Assembly: GCA_020796225.1 (NCBI GenBank)
Contig: CM036767.1
Coordinates: forward strand, 24,992,100-25,056,099
Reading direction: 5' to 3'
DNA from: Arion vulgaris
Lineage: Eukaryota > Mollusca > Gastropoda > Stylommatophora > Arionidae
DNA: 64,000 nucleotides
In this document: positions 1 to 11,566 of the stretch, one piece after another
How the letters are laid out: each line of letters begins with the position of its first letter
How positions within the stretch are numbered: position 1 is the stretch's first letter
The notes under the pieces: model-generated
The model's database searches: none
Told to the model about the DNA's origin: nothing
Seen by the model: only the letters and a program-made list of their open reading frames with translations
Program-made: the position numbers and the translations under genes

Positions 1-582
1 AACATGAAAAATCTTCTGGCTATTGGCACTGACAACGCCAGTGTCATGGTAGTCACAAATAACGGTGTTTTCAAGAAGTTGAAGGAAGGTATTCCTGGAT
101 TAATCTTATTTAAATGTGTATGCCACTCCATACAATTATCAGTGTCCCATGTTTGTGCTGCATCATTGCCAATAAACTTAGAGTTTTTATTAAGTGAGAC
201 TTATAAATGGTTTTCTAAGAGTTCACTGAGACAAATTTCTTACAGTCAACTTTACCAGAGCATTAATGATAAGGAACCACGGAAGATCTTAAATTCTTGT
301 ACAACCAGGTGGTTAGCAATTGAACCAGCAATCAGCAGAATTTTAAGCCAATGGAATGAATTGCAGACTCATTTTCAATTGTAAGTTCTAATGAAAAATG
401 TTACATCGCCACTTTACTGTATGAAATGTATTGTGACCTCAGAATGAGTTATTTATATTATTTTTGCATCCAATTCTAAAACATGTTCAAAAGTGAACAA
501 ACTTTTGAATCAAATACTGCTGATAAAAAAAATTGTATTCTGATCTATCTCTTCTTATTACATCTATTGCTAACATGTTATA
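1..582 (+). pseudogene. hAT transposase, middle fragment (array unit 1)
   Basis: The window opens inside a hAT transposase open for about 126 codons from position 4. The frame carries the hAT-type catalytic context TDNASV (second Asp) and a CVCH motif, the C-x2-H signature found after the second Asp in hAT-like transposases. Unit 2 (3741 on) is almost identical. Here the frame breaks at about 381, where unit 2 reads AGC AAG and this copy lacks bases, and again downstream, so the copy is non-functional as written. The protein is cut at 582 by the left end of the nested Sailor-like element. Fold and family are inferred from motifs and from the related copies at 3366 and 28496. Confidence 0.8.
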
Positions 583-2737
583 GTCTGTCCATTAATTCGT
601 GAGCACGTTTGAAATTGATTTTCTCTAAAACTACCTGTTGGATCTCAGTGATTTTTGCAAGCAGCCTTAGAATATCCATGACGCTAAGGATATTTTTCCA
701 AGAAAATTTGATGTAGTTTGAAATATTTCTTCTTCAGGTTATATTAAAATCACCTCACCGGATTGTACACAATAGTAACAGATCTACGGTACACAGACGC
801 GTTGTTCTAAAAATACATTATGGTAACATAGAAATATCGTGAGTATACAACAATTTCACGAAATCCCGTGCACCTAACCCAGTCGACTTTGAAAGCGGAA
901 AGCATATGACGTTATAATTGGGATACCGTTGTATAGTTATAGGCGTATCTCGCTATTTGTATGAAGCTATTGTATCATATTTGTTGGCTTATCAAAACTG
1001 ACATTGATATCACATTCATAATGAGTCTGAAGTGCACATTTATAACAATGCAGAAGGTTACAGTTTTACTATACCAACACTTCCGTAGGGAATCTAAGAG
1101 AGGGCATCTATATTGCGATATTCATAACCCTGAGAAACGAGCGCAACTGGCGCTTGGTCTGAATAGAGAATCCTTTTCCCGATGGATTAAACAGGACACA
1201 AAGTGCACTAATGTCAAGCAAGGACGGAAAAGAACAATTGACGACTTTGACATAATGTCATAAGACGGGAGCTCTTGAAAATGTTTGCGACAAATCAACT
1301 TGTTACTCTCAGAAAACTGAAATTAAAACTGCAATCAGATTGCAGCATAGACATTTCTAAAAGTACTCTATAAAAATTGTAAGAGGCCTCATAAAAACTA
1401 TAGGCGGCAGGAATATTATTTGTGAAAAGCCACATTTAATTGCTGCCGAAGTAAATACCTGAGGCAGATCCGTGAGCGGCGGAGGCAAGGCTATGATATT
1501 GTATATTTGGACGAATCCTGGGTCAATGCTCACCACACCAATGCTAAAGAATGGCAATCAGTAGACGGTGAACAGAAAAGAAAAATACCAAGCAGCAAAG
1601 GCCAGCGTATTATACTAACACATGCAGGAAGCAGTGAAGAAGGTCTTGTCCATGACGCTGGACTTATTTTCCAATCAAAAAGTACCGACGGTAGGGACTA
1701 CCACACAGAAATGAATGGACATATTTTCAGGCACTGGATGGAGAAAGATCTACTTCCAATTCTAAACAGACCATCATGCTTGGTAATGGATAATGCATCC
1801 TATCACAACACAGTATCAGCGGAAGACAAAGTACCAACTGCATCAAATACAAAAGATCAAATTAGGACTTGGCTTGCTAAGGAAAATGTCAGCTTCGATG
1901 ATACATATTTGAAACCCGAGTTGTTGCACCTGGTGAGGATGACAAATAAGACAAAGGTGTTTCATATTGACAAAATCATTGCGGAATACGGCCACACGTC
2001 TTTGCGACTACCTCCATATCATGCTCACCTCAATCCGATAGAGCTTGTCTGGGCTAAAGTAAAGGGCAAGTTGCCGAACAGAACAGGACGTTTAAAATGT
2101 GTGATGTTGAAGTTCTGACACGTGAGTCCCTCTCAATGATAGACATGCAGTTCTGGAAGAAGTGTGTTGAACATGTGCTCCGAGAGGAAGACGAGTACTG
2201 GCACCGAGATGGATTACAATTTGTCCAGCCAGTAACAATTATCAACCTCATGGAATCGTCAGATTCGGGATGATACAAATCATATTTTATTACAGACTGA
2301 GAAATAGCAACGTATACATTTCCATATCCAAATGCGTCTACCATCATACAATTTGTGGTGAAGTTAAGACACCCTGGGGTCTAATGGTGACCGAAGGGAG
2401 GACTAACTGTTGCATATTGTATCCAAGTTCACGATAAAGGGCAACACATTTTACTTGACCTATCAAGTTAATATGGAGATACACCTATGAATAGAATTGA
2501 CATGGACAAATTCTAGGGATACTGTAAAATCTAAAATTTGAGCCCCGTATTTGCAATTGTCATAAAAGATCAAAGGAATTCGCCGATGTGCAAAATCCGT
2601 AGCATCTATGGACTACTGGTTAGCTTTATTTTAGCGTCATGGATATTCTAAGGCTGCATGCAAAAAAATCACTGATATCCAACAGGTAGTTTTCGAGAAA
2701 ATCAATTTCAAACGTGCTCACGAATTAATGGACAGAC
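583..2737 (+). mobile_element. Sailor-like (DD83E) IS630/Tc1/mariner-relative transposon, copy 1
   Basis: This 2.15-kb element has long terminal inverted repeats. The left end starts GTCTGTCCATTAATTCGTGA and the right end is its reverse complement. The match runs about 100 bp with a few mismatches and one small indel, out to the ATGACGCTA block near 676. A TA dinucleotide precedes the left end, as expected for TA-inserting elements. The right flank is CA rather than TA; it belongs to the 5' region of another hAT copy, which points to a recombinant rather than a simple insertion. The element encodes one transposase (961-2275). Confidence 0.8.
961..2275 (+). pseudogene. Sailor-like DDE transposase, copy 1 (frameshifted)
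   Basis: This transposase would excise and reinsert its own element. An N-terminal stretch (961-1263) contains a helix-turn-helix-like segment around RAQLALGLNRESFSRW. The catalytic core follows: first Asp in LDESW (about 1510), second Asp in VMDNASYH (codon 1789-1791) and Glu in LNPIELVW (codon 2041-2043). That leaves 83 residues between the second Asp and the Glu, far more than the 34 of classic Tc1 or mariner and close to the described Sailor (DD82E) group. The frame breaks near 1261-1500 and at about 2065, where one A of a run is missing relative to copy 2. Family membership is inferred from motif spacing. Confidence 0.75.
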
Positions 2738-3365
2738 CACCTCTTTTAGTTTGGTATATGAATCAGAAAATCTCGACACAAAAAAGACGAACAAGCACAG
2801 AAAATTTATTACAACGAGATCCGGGTAATGAATTTCTCAGTGTGAGAACAACTCTCTGAGAGGTCCGCGCGCGTTTGACTTAGAGTATAGCTGTAGCCTA
2901 ATAATATTCTTGGATTCTCCGAAAGGAGTTAATTCTTATTTTTCATGTTTGTTGGCCTACACGCTCTGATATAACCAATAAAGGTTCGCCTTAAGTTGAA
3001 AGGGGCGTGCCTCGGCTTAAAGAGGCTTTAATCCCTACTAAACAAACAAACAAACCAAGCAAATTTAATATTCTTGGATTCTCCGAAAGGAGTTAATTCT
3101 TATTTTTCATGTTTGTTGGCCTACACGCTCTGATATAACCAATAAAGGTTCGCCTTAGGTTGAAAGGGGCGTGCCTCGGCTTAAAGAGGCTTTAATCCCC
3201 TACTAAACAAACAAAACAAACCAAGCAAATGGTGTACCTTGTTCAATCTTGTTGATTTGCCACCAGTTTCTGTATTTGCTCTCAGTTCATCAGTGACTGT
3301 TCTTAAGTGCTATAATCATTTCCAAACCAACGGAGGACTGTTCTACACTTGAGGCCAATTTAGCA
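2738..3365 (+). repeat. hAT 5' region with internal ~165-bp tandem duplication
   Basis: This is non-coding sequence upstream of the hAT reading frame. A block starting AATATTCTTGGATTCTCCGA occurs at about 2902 and again at 3067, each ending in a run of AAAC/AAAAC units near CAAACCAAGCAAAT. The same region recurs at 6490-7116 and, reversed, at 28500-28950. Compared with the reversed copy, about 280 bp that carry the ATG and the N-terminal zinc finger are missing at the junction GACTGTTC/TACACTTG (about 3344). Confidence 0.7.
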
Positions 3366-4326
3366 ATGTTTATTTGCTGTCATTCATCATTCAATTCTTG
3401 TGATCACTTGGTAGACTTGTGCAAAAATACCATATCGGACAGTGAAATGGTAAATAAAGTTAGGATGCATCGTACAAAGTGTGCAAATATTGTAAAGAAT
3501 ATCATTGCTCCTTACTTCAAGAAAGATTTGACTACTGATCTTGGGCAAGGAAAATTCTGTTTATTACTGGATGAATAAACTGACATCACTAAAAACAAGT
3601 TATTGGGTATTGTTGTAATTTATTACAGTGAAACTCACATGAAAGTAATTCATACATATCTTAATATGGTGTTACTAGACAAATGTAATGCAGATGCCAT
3701 TGTAAATGCAGTCAAGAATGAATTAGATGAAAAGAAATTAAACATGAAAAATCTTCTGGCTATTGGCACTGACAACGCCAGTGTCATGGTAGTCACAAAT
3801 AACGGTGTTTTCAAGAAGTTGAAGGAAGGAATTCCTGGATTAATCTTATTTAAATGTGTATGCCACTCCATACAATTATCAGTGTCCCATGTTTGTGCTG
3901 CATCATTGCCAATAAACTTAGAGTTTTTATTAAGTGAGACTTATAAATGGTTTTCTAAGAGTTCACTGAGACAAATTTCTTACAGTCAACTTTACCAGAG
4001 CATTAATGATAAGGAACCACGGAAGATCTTAAATTCTTGTGCAACCAGGTGGTTAGCAATTGAACCAGCAATCAGCAGAATTTTAAGCCAATGGAATGAA
4101 TTGCAGACTCATTTTCAATTAGCAAGTTCTAATGAAAAATGTTACATCGCCACTTTACTGTATGAAATGTATTGTGACCCTCAGAATGAGTTATTTATAT
4201 TATTTTTGCATCCAATTCTAAAACGTGTTCAAGAAGTGAACAAACTTTTGAATCAAATACTGCTGATAAAACAAAATTGTTTTCTGATCTATCTCTTCTT
4301 ATTACATCTATTGCTAACATGTTATA
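3366..4326 (+). pseudogene. hAT transposase, N-truncated (array unit 2)
   Basis: Coding sequence for the middle of a hAT transposase. The frame reads MFICCHSSFNSC... to LLLDE, then hits TAA at 3576. The reversed copy at 28496-27770 has TCA here (DESTDIT), so this is a point nonsense mutation right after the first catalytic Asp. Downstream (3603-4346) the frame is open through TDNASV (second Asp) and CVCH. The start codon and BED-like finger are deleted, and the C-terminus is cut off by the nested Sailor-like element at 4327. It resembles the ZMYM6/SCAND3-type hAT proteins, a family call made from recognition only. Confidence 0.8.
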
Positions 4327-6489
4327 GTCTGTCCATTAATTCGTGAGCACGTTTGAAATTGATTTTCTCTAAAACTACCTGTTGGATCTCAGTGATTTTT
4401 GCAAGCAGCCTTAGAATATCCATGACGCTAGAGAAATATTTTTTCCAAGAAAATTTGATGTAGTTTGAAATATTTCTTCTTCAGGTTATATTAAAATCAA
4501 CCTCACCGGATTGTACACAATAGTAACAGATCTACGGTACACAGACGCGTTGTTCTAAAAATACATTATGGTAACATAGAAATATCGTGAGTATACAACA
4601 ATTTCACGAAATCCCGTGCACCTAACCCAGTCGACTTTGAAAGCGGAAAGCATATGACGTTATAATTGGGATACCGTTGTATAGTTATAGGCGTATCTCG
4701 CTATTTGTATGAAGCTATTGTATCATATTTGTTGGCTTATCAAAACTGACATTGATATCACATTCATAATGAGTCTGAAGTGCACATTTATAACAATGCA
4801 GAAGGTTACAGTTTTACTATACCAACACTTCCGTAGGGGAATCTAAGAGAGGGCATCTATATTGCGATATTCATAACCCTGAGAAACGAGCGCAACTGGC
4901 GCTTGGTCTGAATAGAGAATCCTTTTCCCGATGGATTAAACAGGACACAAAGTGCACTAATGTCAAGCAAGGACGGAAAAGAACAATTGACGACTTTGAC
5001 ATAATGTCATAAGACGGGAGCTCTTGAAAATGTTTGCGACAAATCAACTTGTTACTCTCAGAAAACTGAAATTAAAACTGCAATCAGATTGCAGCATAGA
5101 CATTTCTAAAAGTACTCTATAAAAAATTGTAAAGAAAAAACTATAGGCGGCAGGAATATTATTTGTGAAAAGCCACATTTAATTGCTGCCCGAAGTAAAT
5201 ACCTGAGGCAGATCCGTGAGCGGCGGAGGCAAGGCTATGATATTGTATATTTGGACGAATCCTGGGTCAATGCTCACCACACCAATGCTAAAGAATGGCA
5301 ATCAGTAGACGGTGAACAGAAAAGAAAAATACCAAGCAGCAAAGGCCAGCGTATTATACTAACACATGCAGGAAGCAGTGAAGAAGGTCTTGTCCATGAC
5401 GCTGGACTTATTTTCCAATCAAAAGTACCGACGGTAGGGACTACCACACAGAAATGAATGGACATATTTTCAGGCACTGGATGGAGAAAGATCTACTTCC
5501 AATTCTAAACAGACCATCATGCTTGGTAATGGATAATGCATCCTATCACAACACAGTATCAGCGGAAGACAAAGTACCAACTGCATCAAATACAAAAGAT
5601 CAAATTAGGACTTGGCTTGCTAAGGAAAATGTCAGCTTCGATGATACATATTTGAAACCCGAGTTGTTGCACCTGGTGAGGATGACAAATAAGACAAAGG
5701 TGTTTCATATTGACAAAATCATTGCGGAATACGGCCACACGTCTTTGCGACTACCTCCATATCATGCTCACCTCAATCCGATAGAGCTTGTCTGGGCTAA
5801 AGTAAAAGGGCAAGTTGCCGAACAGAACAGGACGTTTAAAATGTGTGATGTTGAAGTTCTGACACGTGAGTCCCTCTCAATGATAGACATGCAGTTCTGG
5901 AAGAAGTGTGTTGAACATGTGCTCCGAGAGGAAGACGAGTACTGGCACCGAGATGGATTACAATTTGTCCAGCCAGTAACAATTATCAACCTCATGGAAT
6001 CGTCAGATTCGGGATGATACAAATCATATTTTATTACAGACTGAGAAATAGCAACGTATACATTTCCATATCCAAATGCGTCTACCATCATACAATTTGT
6101 GGTGAAGTTAAGACACCCTGGGGTCTAATGGTGACCGAAGGGGAGGACTAACTGTTGCATATTGTATCCAAGTTCACGATAAAGGGCAACACATTTTACT
6201 TGACCTATCAAGTTAATATGGAGATACACCTATGAATAGAATTGACATGGACAAATTCTAGGGATACTGTAAAATCTAAAATTTGAGCCCCCGTATTTGC
6301 AATTGTCATAAAAGATCAAAGGAATTCGCCGATGTGCAAAATCCGTAGCATCTATGGACTACTGGTTAGCTTTATTTTAGCGTCATGGATATTCTAAGGC
6401 TGCATGCAAAAATAAAAAAATCACTGATATCCAACAGGTAGTTTTCGAGAAAATCAATTTCAAACGTGCTCACGAATTAATGGACAGAC
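4327..6489 (+). mobile_element. Sailor-like (DD83E) transposon, copy 2
   Basis: Nearly identical to copy 1, with the same ~100-bp terminal inverted repeats. The left end sits in the hAT frame after TA, and the right end abuts CACCTCTTTT of a hAT 5' region. The few differences from copy 1 are mainly single-base changes in homopolymers (for example at about 4839, 5430 and 5806) and small insertions near 4430 and 6411. Confidence 0.8.
4701..6017 (+). pseudogene. Sailor-like DDE transposase, copy 2 (frameshifted elsewhere)
   Basis: Same protein as copy 1. Here the C-terminal part is open (5454-6017), from MNGHIF through VMDNASYH and LNPIELVWAKVKGQ to a natural-looking end ESSDSG. The frame is broken at about 5430 by one missing A in an A run, exactly where copy 1 is intact, and the upstream HTH part is broken near 4839. 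The intact parts of the two copies complement each other, so a functional transposase probably exists in the source genome. The C-terminal frame ends at 6017. Confidence 0.75.
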
Positions 6490-7116
6490 CACCTCTTTTA
6501 GTTTGGTATATGAATCAGAAAATCTCGACAAAAAAAGACGAACAAGCACAGAAAATTTATTACAACGAGATCCGGGTAATGAATTTCTCAGTGTGAGAAC
6601 AACTCTCTGAGAGGTCCGCGCGCGTTTGACTTAGAGTATAGCTGTAGCCTAATAATATTCTTGGATTCTCCGAAAGGAGTTAATTCTTATTTTTCATGTT
6701 TGTTGGCCTACACGCTCTGATATAACCAATAAAGGTTCGCCTTAAGTTGAAAGGGGCGTGCCTCGGCTTAAAGAGGCTTTAATCCCTACTAAACAAACAA
6801 ACAAACCAAGCAAATTTAATATTCTTGGATTCTCCGAAAGGAGTTAATTCTTATTTTTCATGTTTGTTGGCCTACACGCTCTGATATAACCAATAAAAGG
6901 TTCGCCTTAGGTTGAAAGGGCGTGCCTCGGCTTAAAGAGGCTTTAATCCCCTACTAAACAAACAAAACAAACCAAGCAAATGGTGTACCTTGTTCAATCT
7001 TGTTGATTTGCCACCAGTTTCTGTATTTGCTCTCAGTTCATCAGTGACTGTTCTTAAGTGCTATAATCATTTCCAAACCAACGGAGGACTGTTCTACACT
7101 TGAGGCCAATTTAGCA
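6490..7116 (+). repeat. hAT 5' region, unit 2/3 junction copy
   Basis: Second copy of the hAT 5' region described at 2738-3365, with the same ~165-bp internal tandem duplication (about 6652 and 6817) and the same ~280-bp deletion that removes the start codon. It is joined directly to the right terminal repeat of Sailor-like copy 2. Confidence 0.7.
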
Positions 7117-8043
7117 ATGTTTATTTGCTGTCATTCATCATTCAATTCTTGTGATCACTTGGTAGACTTGTGCAAAAATACCATATCGGACAGTGAAATG
7201 GTAAATAAAGTTAGGATGCATCGTACAAAGTGTGCAAATATTGTAAAGAATATCATTGCTCCTTACTTCAAGAAAGATTTGACTACTGATCTTGGGCAAG
7301 GAAAATTCTGTTTATTACGGGTTTAATAAACTGACATCACTAAAAAAAGTTATTGGATTTTTTAAATTTAACGGGTAAACTCAAAAGAACCCATACATAC
7401 CTTAAAAAGGGATAGAAAAATGAAATGCAGATCCCTTTTAAAATGCATAAAGAATGAATTAAATGAAAAAATTAAACATAAAAAATCTTCGGGTTATTGG
7501 CAAAAAGCCCCAAAAAGGTTTTGAAGTCAAAAAAAAACGGAAAAGAAGTTGAAAAAAAATTTGGATTAATCTTTTTTTAAATGTGTATCCCCCCCCCTTC
7601 CCAATTATCTTTTCCCCCATGTTTGGTATCTTTTTAAATAAACTTAGAGTTTTATTGTGAGAAATAAAGGGTTTTTCTAAGAGTTCACTGGGACAAATTT
7701 CTTAAAAGTCAACTTTACCAGAGCTTTAAAATGAAAAGGAAACCCACAAGATTTTTTAAATTTCCCCGTAACCCAAATTGGTTGCAATTGAACCAGCAAT
7801 CAGCAAAATTTTTCCCCCAAGGGAATAATTGAAACTCCTTTTTCAATTACAAGTTCTAAAAAAATGTTACATCGCCACTTTACTGTTGAAATGTTTGTGC
7901 CCCTCAGAATGAGTTATTTATATTTTTTTTGCACCCAATTTTAAAACATGTTCAAAAGTGAACAAATTTTTGAATCAAATACTGCTGATAAAAAAAAATT
8001 GTTTTCTGACCCTATCTCTTCATTAATCTAAAAACATTTTATA
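7117..8043 (+). pseudogene. hAT transposase, array unit 3, sequence quality collapses
   Basis: Identical to unit 2 up to about 7316 (MFICC... KFCLL), then abruptly degraded. The remaining sequence is still alignable (GATTAATC, GTTCACTG, AACCAGCAATCAGCA and others) but is full of A, G, C and T homopolymer replacements. The protein cannot be read beyond 7326. The pattern looks like poor base calling rather than mutation. The left end of Sailor-like copy 3 follows TATA at 8041. Confidence 0.65.
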
Positions 8044-10141
8044 GTCTGTCCTTAATTCTTTAACTTTTTGAAATTGATTTTTCTAAAACACCTGTTAATC
8101 TCAGTGTTTTTTTGAAACTTTAAGAATATATGCCAGAAAATTTTTTTTTCCAAAAAAATTTTGATTTTTTTGAAATATTTTTTTCTTCAGGTTATAAAAA
8201 AATCAACCTCCCCATTGTACACAATAGTAACAGATTAAAATCAAAACGGCGTTGTTCTAAAAATACATTATGGAAATAGAAATATGGAGATACAAACAAT
8301 TTCACAAAACCTGCACCTCCCCAAGCCGCCCCAAAAAGGGGAAAAGCATATGACGTTAAAATTTGGGGGTTTCCCTTTGGGTTGTTTAGGCACCTGCTTT
8401 TTTATGAAGCTATTGTATCATATTTTGGCTTATAAAAACGGGACATTGATATCCATTCATAATGAGTCAAGGCAATTTATAAAAAGAAGGTTACAGTTTT
8501 TTTTATCCAACATTTCCCGTGGGGGAATCTAAAAAGAGGGCATCTATTTGGGAAAATTCAAACCCCTGAAAAACAGCGCAACTGGCGCTTGGTCTGAATA
8601 GAAACCCTTTTTCCCGATGGATTAAACAGGACACAAAGTGCCCCAAGTCAAGCAAGGAGGGGAAAAGAAAAATTTGAGGGGCTTTGCCCTAATGCCCCAA
8701 AAAGGGTTTGAAAATTTTTTGGAAAAAATCAACTTGTTCTCCAAAAAACTAAAATTAAAACCCAACAGATTTTACATAGACATTTCAAAAAGTACTCTAA
8801 AAAAATTGAAAAAAGAAAAACTATAGGCGGCAGGAATATTATTTGTGAAAAGCCACATTTAATTGCTCCCCAAGTAAATCCCGAGGCAGATCCGTGAGCG
8901 GCGGGGGGAAAGGGCGGGGAATTGTATTTTTGGACAAAACCGGGGAAAAGCTCCCCCACACCAATGCTAAAAATGGCAATCAGTAGAGGGTTGAACAAAA
9001 AAGAAAATAAACAGCAAAAACGATTATATAAAACACATGCAGGAAGCAAAAAAGGTCTTGTCCATGACGCTGGACTTTTTTCCCAATAAAAAAGTACCGA
9101 CGGTAGGGACTCCACACAAAAAAAGGGACATATTTTCAGGCACTGGAGGGAAAAAGATCTATTTCCCAATTTAAACAGACCATCAGGGCGGAAAATGGAA
9201 AAATGCATCCTACCCACAACACAGATCAGCGGGGGGAAAAAAGTACCAACACTCAAAATAAAAGATCAAATTAGGACTTGGCCAAAAAAATTCGGGTTCG
9301 ATGATACATATTTTAAAACCCCAGGGTTTTTGCACCTGGTGAGGATGACAAATAAGGCAAAAGGGGTTTCCCTATTGACAAAATCATTGCGGAATACGGC
9401 CACACGTCTTTTCGACTACCTCCATATCATGCTCACCTCAATCCGATAAAAGCTTGTCTGGGCTAAAGTAAAAGGGGTTGCCGAACAGAACAGGGCGTTT
9501 AAAATTTTTGATGTTGAAGTTCTGAACGTAAGGGCCCTCTCAATGATAGACATAAACGGAAAAAAGGGGTGTTGAAAAAGGGCCCCCGAGGGAAGACGAG
9601 TACTGGCACCGAGATGGTTACAATTTGTCCCGCCAGTAACAATTATCAACCCAAGGGGAAAGTTTGATTCAGGGTATACAAACTATTTTTATTAAGACGA
9701 AAAATTACATTTCATATCCAAAGGGTTTCCATCATACAATTTTTGGTGAAGAAAAAACCCTGAAAGGCTGGGCCCCTAAGGGGAGGATTAACTTTGCATA
9801 TTGTAAACCAAGTTCACGATAAAAGGGGAAAAATAAAAAAAAACCACACTTAAATTTTTGACCATCAAGTTAATATAGATACACATATGAATAGAATTGA
9901 CATGGACAAAAATTTTAGGGGGGCTGTAAAATCTAAAAATTTTAACCCCGTATTTCAATTGTCATAAAAGATCAAAGGGAAATTCCCGGGTGAAAATCCG
10001 TAGCATCTATGGACTTTCTGGCCGCTTTAAAGGGCATGGGTATTCTGGGCTGCATGCAAAAAATCAAAAAAACACTGAGATCCCAAAAGGTAGTTTTCGG
10101 GAAAAACCCAAATTTAAACGACCAGAAATTTAAAGGCAGCC
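8044..10141 (+). mobile_element. Sailor-like transposon, copy 3 (error-ridden)
   Basis: This copy aligns along its length with copies 1 and 2 and carries recognisable transposase pieces: GGACACAAAGTG near 8630, a degraded VNAHHT/LDESW region near 8930-8960, HLVRMTNK at about 9340 and PYHAHLNPI near 9425. Every frame is disrupted. The right terminal repeat is degraded (GGCAGCC at about 10135) and is followed by TATAGTATCC, which continues the hAT coding sequence. So this copy, unlike copies 1 and 2, keeps an apparently original TA-flanked insertion site. Confidence 0.65.
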
Positions 10142-11566
10142 TATAGTATCCCAACAAACAACATTGATCCCCTTTATCCTTTACTAAAATTTTAAAAATT
10201 TCCGATCCAAACCCCAGCTGGGTTCTAGATTTGAAAAAGGGGAAAATTTATAATTGGCCCAAAAAATTCAACCCTCAAAAATAACTCACATCCGCAAAGG
10301 GCACAAAACTTTTTTTATTAGCCTGTGAGCTGAAATCGTCTCCAGAAAACATTATATTTGAAGAATATAAAAACTTTAACATCGAAAAAAAATGTTGGCA
10401 TTCCCGAGAGGAAAAACCCCAACATCTCCATCAATTTAAACAATTTCCAAAAAAACCCAAATAAAGATTTCCACATACCTTAAAAAATTTTTTTTAACAA
10501 ATAAAATAACTAATGAAATTCAACACAGATGCAACAAAGCAAATTCAAATAGGGCAAATGGCGCCAATTTTTAAAATCAAACCGTCACCTTAAACAAAAA
10601 AGCAATGTTCAACACAATCTTTCTTCCCCCCACTTTTTTCCCGTGCCAAACCCGGGCGCTGAAAACAAACGATAGAAGAAAAAATAGTCACAACAGAGAG
10701 GAAGTGTCCCCGCAGAATTAAGGGTAACAAGAAGAGGCCGGTTTGGGAAAAAAAAGACATCAGGAAAAAAAGGGGGAAAAATCAGTAAAAGACTTCATCA
10801 AAAAACAACAAATTAAATGGTTCGGTCCGTAAGCAGATTACCATCAGACAATTTCACCCCAAAAAGGGAATGCTGCTCCGATACAATGGGTAAAAAAGCA
10901 AAAAAGGGCCGGGCCCCCAAAAAAATGGACCTCCCCGAGATAAAGAGGCGACGAAATAGGGGGATCTCGGAAAACGCACATTGGCCCGTTTTTGGAAAAA
11001 CTCTTCCTGACCTGACGCTATAGGGGATACAAGATTTTAAAGGAAAAGAAAGATAAGCTTTTCTCAGTGCAAAAAACATTGACACATTTTTAAAAAAAAT
11101 AGTATTCCCCCTTCTGGAATTATTTCACTTAAATGAAGAAATGAAATCATCAATTGAGATTCAGTACAACATCACATTTAGTTACATGGACTGATATTGC
11201 AACCATTTAGACATTTTGGTCTGAAGTTTTCAATTATACAGATTTTTCCCGGGAGGTAACCCTTCCAAAGACGTTGCAACTTTGCCCTAAATTTTTAATT
11301 TTACCAAATTTAATGCTGAAGTGGAACGGTTATTAAAGGCATGAATGTCGTGAAAAAAAAAAATGAAAAACAAATGCAGCTGCCATGCTTTCAGCAATTC
11401 TGCAGTAAAATATGGATTAAAGAGGCATAATAAATGCCAAAACTTTAAATTACCTAAAGACGTCCCCGCCAAAATTGGAACAATGGACTCATATGACCCA
11501 ACAAAAACTTCAGAAGATGTGCAGTCTGACTTCTCAAATTACGATGAAATACTATTCGAGCTGTAA
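10142..11566 (+). pseudogene. hAT transposase, C-terminal part, degraded and interrupted
   Basis: After the right end of Sailor-like copy 3 the hAT reading resumes, poorly readable to about 10640. A LINE tail intervenes (about 10700-11080). The last coding piece is 11363-11566, with CHAFSNSAVKYGLKRHNKC and a terminal acidic stretch ending FEL and TAA at about 11564. This looks like the natural C-terminus of the hAT protein, because the element's 3' terminal region follows at once. Assignment to the same hAT is by position and by its terminal repeats; the amino-acid match cannot be verified here. Confidence 0.45.
10700..11080 (+). pseudogene. LINE C-terminal fragment in noisy sequence
   Basis: The stretch around 10800-10960 (AAACAACAAATTAAATGGTT, then GCAGATTACCATCAGACA and GCTCCGATACAATGGG) matches the better-preserved LINE tail at 50940-51070. 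That tail encodes [20 protein letters not shown], a typical end segment of non-LTR reverse transcriptases. Homopolymer noise destroys the frame. It apparently lies inside the hAT 3' half. Confidence 0.5.

Noticed and set aside
1357..2347. Reverse-strand ORFs over the Sailor copies
   Set aside because: They are shadows of the + strand transposase, which has catalytic motifs and matching terminal repeats.
2900..3230. CRISPR-like direct repeats
   Set aside because: Two units of 165 bp in a eukaryotic transposon leader; no short regularly spaced repeats or cas genes.
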